Source of the DNA: Candidatus Paenalcaligenes intestinipullorum
Lineage (GTDB): Bacteria; Pseudomonadota; Gammaproteobacteria; Burkholderiales; Burkholderiaceae_B
Length of the DNA stretch: 11,753 nucleotides
Direction of reading: 5' to 3'
Assembly: GCA_019120675.1 (NCBI GenBank)
Contig: DWUQ01000059.1
Span: 1 to 11,753 of the forward strand
Both the position numbers and the translations under genes were made by a program. The notes under the pieces were generated by a model. The model was not told where the DNA came from, searched no databases, and saw only the letters and a program-made list of their open reading frames with translations. Numbering within the stretch: position 1 is the first letter of the stretch; each line of letters begins with the position of its first letter. Shown in pieces: positions 6,542-11,753 of the stretch.

Positions 6542-8098
6542 TTAGCGTGTAAGCGCCCACAACGACACCACGATCGCTGCGGCCAGTACGGCACATACGG
6601 CAGTGAGCACGCGTGCGGTACGTTGTTGTGCGCGACGAAGCTCGCGCAGTTCCTCGATCAGCTCGGGTTGATGATCAAGGCGATTGAGTTGCTCAAACAC
6701 CAAGCGCGGCAGTTGGGGCAACATTTGTGACCATTGGGGAGCCTCTTGCTTGATGCGTTGAATCAGCCCTTGGGGGCCGACGCGTTGGTACATCCAGCGC
6801 TCTAGGTACGGCTTGGCGGTATCCCATAAGTCTAGCTCAGGATCCAGATCGCGCCCCATACCCTCTACGTTCAGTAGGGTTTTTTGCAACAAAACCAGCT
6901 GCGGCTGTATTTCCACATTAAAACGGCGAGAGGTTTGAAACAATCGCAGCAGCACTTGACCTAACGAGATTTGCGATAAAGGCCGATCAAAATAAGGCTC
7001 GCATACCGCACGTACTGCCCCCTCGAGCTCTTCTTCGCGGGTGTCAGGCGGCACCCAGCCAGATTCGATATGCAGCTGCGCCACACGGCGATAATCGCGA
7101 CGAAAAAACGCTAAGAAGTTTTGGGCAAGGTAGTTTTTATCGAATTCCGATAACGACCCAACAATGCCAAAATCCAAGGCAATATAACGCCCAAAACTAT
7201 CCGCCGCATCCGACACACGGATGTTTCCAGGGTGCATATCAGCATGAAAAAACCCATCGCTAAACACTTGGGTGAAAAAAATCTCCACCCCCTTGCGAGC
7301 AAGGTCCTTAAGATCGACACCCGCTTCGCGTAAACGTTCCACTTGGTTAATCGGAATTCCGCGCATTCGATCCATCGTAAAGACCGTATTGGCACAGTAA
7401 TCCCAATGCACTTCGGGGACGATGAGTAAATTTTCACGGCCAGACTTATCCGTGAAATTACGACGCAACTGGCTGCAATTGGAGGCCTCACGGATTAGAT
7501 CCAGCTCATCGTGCAGATATTTCTCGAACTCCGCCACCACCTCGCGAGGCCGTAAGCGCCGGCCATCGGGACCTAAGCGCTCGACCATACCGGCCATCAG
7601 CCCCATTAAGGCCAAGTCCTTGTCGATCACCTCGCGCATGCCTGGGCGTAAGACCTTGACCGCCACCTCACGGCCATCGTGCAACACGGCAAAATGCACT
7701 TGGGCGATGGAAGCGGACGCGACCGGATCGGTTTCAAAGTGCTTAAATAAAGTGTAAGGCGACTCGCCCAAAGCCTGCTCAATACTGCGTACGGACAGCT
7801 GGGAATCAAAGGGCGGCACCCGATCCTGCAAATAGGTCAGCTCAACCGCCACGTCGGCTGGGATCAGGTCGCGGCGCGTCGACAGGACTTGGCCAAATTT
7901 TACAAATACCGGCCCTAACGCTTCGAGCGCCAAACGTAAACGAACGCCGCGCTCGAGCTTCGGCTTGCGGCCAAAGCGCACCAAGCGTAGCAAACGATAC
8001 GCAAAGGGATGACGAATACCCGACAAGACCAGCTCATCCAGCTGATATTTTAAAGCGATATAACAGATATAAAAAAAGCGAAAAAAGCTGGCAATCAT
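6542..8098 (-). CDS. ubiB: Ubiquinone biosynthesis regulatory protein kinase UbiB
   Basis: UbiB is a membrane-bound atypical kinase-like ATPase (ABC1/ADCK/COQ8 family) needed for aerobic ubiquinone synthesis, possibly by helping extract the lipid intermediates. The 518-residue protein shows the diagnostic KxGQ motif FVKFGQ (65-70), SASIAQVH (128-135) as the alanine-rich loop, the nucleotide lysine Lys148 in EVAVKVLRPG, HADMHPGN (285-292) as catalytic loop, and DFG at 309-311. One clear C-terminal hydrophobic helix lies at about 497-515, preceded by a Gln/Arg/Glu-rich amphipathic stretch; E. coli UbiB is longer (546) and has two predicted helices. The start ATG overlaps the ubiJ TGA by four bases (ATGA, 8095-8098), indicating translational coupling. 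It is the fourth gene of the ubiE operon. Assignment is firm. Confidence 0.97.
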   Translation of the reverse strand: MIASFFRFFYICYIALKYQLDELVLSGIRHPFAYRLLRLVRFGRKPKLERGVRLRLALEALGPVFVKFGQVLSTRRDLIPADVAVELTYLQDRVPPFDSQLSVRSIEQALGESPYTLFKHFETDPVASASIAQVHFAVLHDGREVAVKVLRPGMREVIDKDLALMGLMAGMVERLGPDGRRLRPREVVAEFEKYLHDELDLIREASNCSQLRRNFTDKSGRENLLIVPEVHWDYCANTVFTMDRMRGIPINQVERLREAGVDLKDLARKGVEIFFTQVFSDGFFHADMHPGNIRVSDAADSFGRYIALDFGIVGSLSEFDKNYLAQNFLAFFRRDYRRVAQLHIESGWVPPDTREEELEGAVRAVCEPYFDRPLSQISLGQVLLRLFQTSRRFNVEIQPQLVLLQKTLLNVEGMGRDLDPELDLWDTAKPYLERWMYQRVGPQGLIQRIKQEAPQWSQMLPQLPRLVFEQLNRLDHQPELIEELRELRRAQQRTARVLTAVCAVLAAAIVVSLWALTR

Positions 8099-8748
8099 GA
8101 CTGACCTTTGGCTGCAGACAGACTGGCGGCTTCAAGTGCCTGTAGACGGTGCTCGGTTTGATTGAGCTGGTGGTTGAGCTGCGCGAGGCGGTCCTGCCAA
8201 AGCGGAAAATAATCTTGACTGACGAGTATCTGGCTTTCTTCGCCTAAATACTCCCCTAGGTTGGCCCCTGCGCGGGAGGCACCCTGTTGCAAGCCTGACA
8301 CGAGCTGCTTGGCCCCTTGAACTAAGCGCACGGCAGCGATATCGCCCACCACCCGTGCTAAACCCGCTTCGACGTCAAACGTAGTGCGTTGCGCCAACTC
8401 GGACACCAAAGCCGCCACCCCTGCATCGCCCTGAATATGCATTCGTTTGGCAATGGCGCTGGGTTCCCCAGCACGCAAAAGCTTTGGAAGCTCGGCCAGA
8501 CGGTCTTGGGCCAAACTGAGGGTCACATCGGGCACAATCGACGCATCGGTAGGGTGCAACGTGCCATCGGACTGGATGCTGACCGATTGTTCGATCGGCC
8601 CCACCACCACACGGATCGTGCGCCCAGAAAATTCAGCCAACCGCTCAACCGCCCACGCATCATTGGCCAGAACGCGATTGGCAATAAAAAGCGCCACATT
8701 CGTGGGCTGGAGTCGTGTGGGTAAAAAGGAAAAAAAGGAAGGGCTCAC
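8095..8748 (-). CDS. ubiJ: Ubiquinone biosynthesis accessory factor UbiJ (SCP2 domain)
   Basis: UbiJ binds the hydrophobic intermediates of ubiquinone synthesis through an SCP2 (sterol-carrier-type) domain and, with UbiK, scaffolds the soluble Ubi complex. The 217-residue protein has an N-terminal SCP2-like region (about 14-120) including VALFIANRVLAND, TIRVVVGP and MHIQGDAGVAALVSEL. The UbiJ-like sequence LARVVGDIAAVRL follows. A C-terminal coiled coil rich in Gln, Leu and Glu (about 180-210) is the usual UbiK-binding element. The start is GTG 8748: no ATG lies in the N-terminal domain and AGGTGA lies 6 bases upstream. Its stop overlaps the ubiB start. Genomic placement between a Tim44-like gene and ubiB supports the call, since overall similarity in this family is low. 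Confidence 0.9.
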   Translation of the reverse strand: MSPSFFSFLPTRLQPTNVALFIANRVLANDAWAVERLAEFSGRTIRVVVGPIEQSVSIQSDGTLHPTDASIVPDVTLSLAQDRLAELPKLLRAGEPSAIAKRMHIQGDAGVAALVSELAQRTTFDVEAGLARVVGDIAAVRLVQGAKQLVSGLQQGASRAGANLGEYLGEESQILVSQDYFPLWQDRLAQLNHQLNQTEHRLQALEAASLSAAKGQS

Positions 8749-8754
8749 CGTGTT

Positions 8755-8760
8755 TCACCT
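8755..8760 (-). promoter_or_regulatory. Ribosome binding site supporting the GTG start of ubiJ
   Basis: On the minus strand AGGTGA is followed by six bases and then GTG at 8748. The gap between the Tim44-like gene and ubiJ (8749-8827) has no terminator. A TATATG at 8773-8778 on the minus strand is a weak -10 candidate without a convincing -35. Confidence 0.5.
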
Positions 8761-8827
8761 GCTCAGCACAAACATATAGGCGTAGTGTACCCTTTCCATT
8801 GACGTGTACGGTGTCTTATTGTGCCGC

Positions 8828-9817
8828 TTAGGCCTCAGCGTCCAGCTGCTGTATACCTGCCACCAGCCACCCCTGTTGATCGGCTTTGTATAAATTCCAA
8901 ACCTCTTGGAAAGCAAAGGCCTCCTGGGTGGGGTCTTCGCGCAACATGCCTGAATAGCGCACACTGGCTAGATAACCTTGGGCCACACGTTCGATACCCA
9001 GCAACTCTGCATTGAGCAGCACCACTTCGGTGAGGTTACTGCCTTCACGCTCTTCGATTTGTGGCAATAACTCTTTGAGTAAATCATCGGTCAGGTACTC
9101 ACGTAAAGCGTCGCTGTCGCCTTGGTCCCAAAGTGCTTGCACTTCCACGAAGCGCTCCTTGGCCACCTCCAGAAAGCCAACGGTATCGAAGTCCTCGGGG
9201 ATGTACCAGCTTTGGTCGGTTGGCTCAGCCGACGCTACGGCTGGCGCACTCACAGGAGCGGCAGGAGCCGTATCCGAAAAGTTTGGGCTAGGACGGGGCT
9301 CAAAGCGTACGGGCTCTTGGGCGTTCGTGCGCTCGGATGAGCGATAAGCGCTCGCGCCTGCAGTCGCTGCAGACAAGCCCTGACCGCCACGACTGCGACG
9401 GATCAGGCCGATCACCAGCATAATCGCACCACCAACCAGAGCCAGCATGAGCAGCCCTGTAAACATACTGGCCAAGGCTCCAGACAGCCCCAGCTGACTA
9501 AACAACCACGCCAAGCCTAAGCCTGCGGCAATCCCGCCCAACATGCCCATCATGCCACCGCGACGACCCGCTTGATTCGCCGCATTGCGGCCTGCATTGG
9601 GGGTGTTGGCTTGGGCTGCGCGATTGGGAGTATTGGCTCGTGCTGCAGGCGGTGTAGCGGGAGTACGCTGCTTGAGTACGTTACTGGATTGGCGGCCAAA
9701 ACTCATGCCCCCACCCATACGACGGGCTTCGGCATCAAATGAAACCGTCAATAGGCCAGCGGTTGAAACCACCACCATGAGTGCGGCTAAAAAACGGGTA
9801 AAGGGTCGGTGTGTCAT
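8828..9817 (-). CDS. Tim44-like domain inner-membrane protein
   Basis: The 329-residue protein begins with a signal-like segment: basic start, hydrophobic 8-26, and a possible cut at AEA (29-31). A low-complexity Gly/Ala/Asn/Pro linker with two ANTPN copies (61-65, 70-74) follows. Two hydrophobic segments (about 89-110 and 113-139) end in IRRSRGG, predicting an inner-membrane anchor. After a proline/alanine linker (165-200), the Tim44-like domain spans about 205-326 and holds GFLEVAKERFVEVQALWDQG, LREYLTDDLL, VVLLNAELLGIERV and a closing EVWNLYK plus GWLVAGIQQ. In mitochondria the domain links the import motor to the membrane; the bacterial role is not established. ATG 9817 is chosen for GAGG six bases upstream and the signal peptide; the frame extends to 9853. 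It lies between ubiE (112-base gap) and ubiJ (79-base gap), all on the minus strand. Confidence 0.9.
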   Translation of the reverse strand: MTHRPFTRFLAALMVVVSTAGLLTVSFDAEARRMGGGMSFGRQSSNVLKQRTPATPPAARANTPNRAAQANTPNAGRNAANQAGRRGGMMGMLGGIAAGLGLAWLFSQLGLSGALASMFTGLLMLALVGGAIMLVIGLIRRSRGGQGLSAATAGASAYRSSERTNAQEPVRFEPRPSPNFSDTAPAAPVSAPAVASAEPTDQSWYIPEDFDTVGFLEVAKERFVEVQALWDQGDSDALREYLTDDLLKELLPQIEEREGSNLTEVVLLNAELLGIERVAQGYLASVRYSGMLREDPTQEAFAFQEVWNLYKADQQGWLVAGIQQLDAEA

Positions 9818-9929
9818 GTGAGACCTCGTGCAGGCTGCGGCCACAGCGCGCACCTAAAAAGGCCGCCCGTGTCACCTAAAGCAAAAATTAAACTTACAAC
9901 AAGCTGAACATTAGCACAGTTTGCTGAAA

Positions 9930-10703
9930 TTAGTCCAAGCGCACGCCCTCGTGTAGGGCCACTACCCCAGCGGTCATATTAAAATAATTCACGCGCTCAA
10001 AGCCCACCTGTCGCATCAAGTCGGCCAGGCTTTCTTGGTCAGGGTGCATACGGATGGATTCAGACAAATAGCGATAGCTGTCTTCGTCGTTGGTCACCAC
10101 TTTGCCGATTTTGGGCAGCACCGTAAAGGAGTACCAATCGTAGGCGGCCTCTAGGGGCTTGGCGACCTTAGAAAACTCTAAGACGAGCAGCTTGCCACCT
10201 GGCTTTAATACGCGACGCATTTCGGCTAAGGCGTGGTCTTTGTGTGTCATATTACGCAAACCAAACGCCACCGTCACCCGATCAAAATAGGCGTCGGGAA
10301 AGGGCAAAAACTCGGCATCACAGACCGCCACAGGCAACACCAACCCGTGATCAAGCATGCGATCCCGCCCGACGCCCAGCATGGAGCTGTTAATGTCGGT
10401 CAACCAAACCTCACCCTTCGCGCCCGCGCGTTTGGCCATGGCTTTGGCGAGATCGCCCGTGCCACCTGCAATATCGAGCACCTTCATGCCTGGACGCACA
10501 TCGGCACGGCCGATGGTAAAGCGCTTCCATAAACGATGCAGACCACCGGACATCAGGTCGTTCATTACGTCATATTTGGCGGCGACCGAGTGAAATACAC
10601 CCGCGACACGATGGGCTTTCTCGTCCTCGCGCACCGTTTCAAAACCGAAATGTGTGGTGCTTGTATCGGGCTGCTCAGAGGGGTTGTGGTGCTGTTTAGT
10701 CAT
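9930..10703 (-). CDS. ubiE: Ubiquinone/menaquinone biosynthesis C-methyltransferase UbiE
   Basis: UbiE is the SAM-dependent C-methyltransferase of ubiquinone synthesis (2-polyprenyl-6-methoxy-benzoquinol methylation) and, where present, demethylmenaquinone methylation. The 257-residue protein fits the family's length. It has the UbiE/COQ5 signature YDVMNDLMSGGLHRLWK (44-60), motif I VLDIAGGTGDLA (75-86), the acidic strand LTDIN (101-105), AFGLRN (146-151), and the second signature RRVLKPGGKLLVLEFS (163-178). The C-terminal YLSESIRMHPDQESLADLM is typical. The first 20 residues are polar and poorly conserved. It starts at ATG 10703 without a clear Shine-Dalgarno. It is the first gene of the minus-strand operon and diverges from phoB; a TATTAT at 10756-10751 is a possible -10 box. 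A candidate Pho box lies just upstream of its start codon. Confidence 0.97.
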   Translation of the reverse strand: MTKQHHNPSEQPDTSTTHFGFETVREDEKAHRVAGVFHSVAAKYDVMNDLMSGGLHRLWKRFTIGRADVRPGMKVLDIAGGTGDLAKAMAKRAGAKGEVWLTDINSSMLGVGRDRMLDHGLVLPVAVCDAEFLPFPDAYFDRVTVAFGLRNMTHKDHALAEMRRVLKPGGKLLVLEFSKVAKPLEAAYDWYSFTVLPKIGKVVTNDEDSYRYLSESIRMHPDQESLADLMRQVGFERVNYFNMTAGVVALHEGVRLD

Positions 10704-10707
10704 AATG

Positions 10708-10729
10708 CTGTCATCGTACCGTAATGTTT
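10708..10729 (+). promoter_or_regulatory. Candidate Pho box (PhoB binding site)
   Basis: CTGTCAT at 10708-10714 is an exact match to the E. coli Pho-box half repeat. Eleven bases on, CCGTAAT (10719-10725) matches it at five of seven positions, which is the spacing PhoB dimers need. CATAAA at 10739-10744, nine bases beyond the 22-base site, could be the -10 of a PhoB-activated promoter for phoB. The second repeat is imperfect and the site is only 5 bases from the ubiE start codon, so this is tentative. Confidence 0.4.
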
Positions 10730-10735
10730 TAGCTT

Positions 10736-10751
10736 TTTCATAAAGATGAAA
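10736..10751. repeat. 6-bp inverted repeat in the ubiE/phoB divergent spacer
   Basis: TTTCAT, a 4-base spacer, then ATGAAA form a perfect inverted repeat. It overlaps the CATAAA -10 candidate on the plus strand and touches the TATTAT candidate on the minus strand. It could be an operator, but its AT-richness makes chance plausible. Confidence 0.35.
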
Positions 10752-10824
10752 TAATAGCCTTTTAAGATGGCGCTACGTTAAATTGCTTTATCCGATTCTT
10801 TAGGGCTGCTCTTGCGGCGTGCTT

Positions 10825-11523
10825 ATGTCGATTACCATTTTAGTTGTTGAAGACGAACCGGCCATTCAGGAATTGATTGCGCTTAATTTGAGTTTCGCTG
10901 GCTATAGTGTACAGCGTGCTGCCACCTGCCACGAAGCCCAAACGTTAATTAATCAAGCCTTGCCCGATTTAATTCTATTGGACTGGATGCTACCCGACCG
11001 CTCGGGGCTACAGCTGGCTCGTCAATTGCGATCGGAGCCCCGTACCCAAGCTGTCCCTTTAATTATGCTCACGGCCAAAGGCACCGAGCACGACAAAGTA
11101 GAAGGTCTCGAAGCTGGTGCCGATGATTATGTCACCAAGCCCTTCTCCCCAAAAGAGCTCCTCGCACGCATCAAAGCCTTGTTACGTCGACGCGCGCCCC
11201 AGCTCACAGACGATCAAATTCAGCTTGGCGGACTGTTGCTGGATCCCACCACTCATCAAGTACTGGGCCAAGGGATCAAACTCAGTTTAGGGCCCACAGA
11301 GTTTCGGTTGCTGCACTTTTTTATGGCGAATGCGGAACGGGTGTTCACCCGTGGCCAGCTTTTAGATAAAGTGTGGGGCGATCACGTATTTGTCGAGGAG
11401 CGCACGGTCGACGTACACATCCGCCGCTTACGCAAAGCGCTCCAACCCTCTGGGCATCATCAACACATCGAAACCGTACGCGGTACCGGATACCGTTTTA
11501 CGGCGCAGGCGGCCCACTCATGA
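10825..11523 (+). CDS. phoB: Phosphate regulon response regulator PhoB
   Basis: PhoB, when phosphorylated by PhoR, binds Pho boxes and activates phosphate-acquisition genes. The 232-residue protein is close to E. coli PhoB throughout. Its receiver domain (about 4-122) has Asp10 and Glu11 as acid pocket, the phospho-acceptor Asp53 in LILLDWMLP, Thr83 and Lys105 in VTKPFSPKEL, the same numbering as E. coli. The OmpR/PhoB winged helix (about 133-228) includes LGPTEFRLLHFFM, VFTRGQLLDKVWG, the recognition helix ERTVDVHIRRLRKAL and the wing VRGTGYRF. The close match of GPTEF and RTVDVHIRRLRKAL favours PhoB over other OmpR-family members. ATG 10825 is chosen because homology begins there; a GTG at 10819 would add two residues. 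Shine-Dalgarno is weak. It overlaps phoR by four bases (ATGA). A Pho box upstream suggests autoregulation. Confidence 0.97.
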   Translation: MSITILVVEDEPAIQELIALNLSFAGYSVQRAATCHEAQTLINQALPDLILLDWMLPDRSGLQLARQLRSEPRTQAVPLIMLTAKGTEHDKVEGLEAGADDYVTKPFSPKELLARIKALLRRRAPQLTDDQIQLGGLLLDPTTHQVLGQGIKLSLGPTEFRLLHFFMANAERVFTRGQLLDKVWGDHVFVEERTVDVHIRRLRKALQPSGHHQHIETVRGTGYRFTAQAAHS

Positions 11524-11753
11524 CCAAAACGCTCACCGCCATTACTGTGCTAGCACTCATTGGCTATGGCTTAGGCCAGTGGCTAGGTAGCCATATAGGC
11601 TGGGGGACGTTTAGTTTCGGCTTGCTATTTATGTTGTTGGTGAGCGGGGCCCAGCTGGAGAAAATTCGTCGCTGGCTACAACGTGATATTCATAGCCCGC
11701 CCCCCGCCTCAATCGGCCCATGGGACGAGGTGCTCGCACCGGTATACCGTGAA
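11520..11753 (+). CDS. phoR: Phosphate regulon sensor histidine kinase PhoR, 3' truncated by the window
   Basis: The frame opens at ATG 11520, whose ATGA overlaps the phoB stop, and stays open to the last base, giving 78 residues. Two hydrophobic stretches (about 4-22 and 28-43) form the N-terminal membrane hairpin typical of PhoR, which has almost no periplasmic loop. A basic segment KIRRWLQRD (48-56) and a proline-rich link lead to GPWDEVLAPVYRE (66-78), which matches the betaproteobacterial PhoR region just before the PAS domain. The PAS, DHp and ATPase domains lie beyond the window. PhoR senses phosphate status through the Pst transporter and PhoU and phosphorylates PhoB. Identification rests on the phoB overlap plus this short N-terminus. 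Confidence 0.9.
   Translation, partial: MTKTLTAITVLALIGYGLGQWLGSHIGWGTFSFGLLFMLLVSGAQLEKIRRWLQRDIHSPPPASIGPWDEVLAPVYRE

Noticed and set aside
6478..6594. Possible 39-residue N-terminal extension of the ferritin-like protein
   Set aside because: The extension overlaps the end of ubiB and its Arg/Cys-rich sequence looks non-coding; ATG 6477 has a good ribosome binding site.
9818..9929. Promoter or terminator in the ubiE to Tim44-like gap
   Set aside because: TTGTTG and AT-rich stretches are present, but no -35/-10 pair with proper spacing and no stable hairpin with T run could be supported.

Overview
The window looks like chromosomal DNA from a betaproteobacterium, most likely Burkholderiales and probably Alcaligenaceae. 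This is inferred from remembered family sequences and gene order (ubiE, Tim44-like, ubiJ, ubiB; PIMT-like next to tolC; separate heptose adenylyltransferase; phoB-phoR) and from moderate-to-high GC by eye. It is densely coded housekeeping sequence. I see no mobile element, CRISPR array, rRNA or tRNA, and no gene-free stretch over about 120 bases.

Left part, plus strand: the tail of a BtuF-like periplasmic binding protein (1-531), then a compact set thiG, thiD, mtnN (617-2981) with gaps of 9 and 4 bases. ThiG makes the thiazole of thiamine and ThiD phosphorylates the pyrimidine. MtnN clears 5'-methylthioadenosine, S-adenosylhomocysteine and 5'-deoxyadenosine. A consensus -10 box at 3034-3039 then precedes a second plus-strand pair, a PIMT-like methyltransferase (3079-3759) and a TolC outer-membrane channel (3763-5127). 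This pair ends at a probable intrinsic terminator that overlaps the tail of the converging gene.

Middle part, minus strand, read right to left: ubiE (10703-9930), a Tim44-domain membrane protein (9817-8828), ubiJ (8748-8095), ubiB (8098-6542), an uncharacterised ferritin-like di-iron protein (6477-5626) and rfaE2 (5622-5134). The ubi genes belong to aerobic ubiquinone synthesis: UbiE is the C-methyltransferase, UbiJ the lipid-binding scaffold and UbiB the membrane ATPase/kinase-like factor. RfaE2 serves LPS inner-core heptose synthesis. The Tim44-like and ferritin-like proteins are the least understood members of this group.

Right end, plus strand: phoB (10825-11523) and the start of phoR (11520 to the window end), the phosphate-starvation two-component system, divergent from ubiE. 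The 121-base divergent spacer holds a candidate Pho box (10708-10729) and a separate 6-bp inverted repeat (10736-10751).

No wholly new system is evident. The best leads are the unknown di-iron protein between ubiB and rfaE2, the PIMT-like enzyme with a changed substrate-loop motif beside tolC, the Tim44-like protein inside the ubiquinone genes, and possible phosphate control at the ubiE/phoB divergence.
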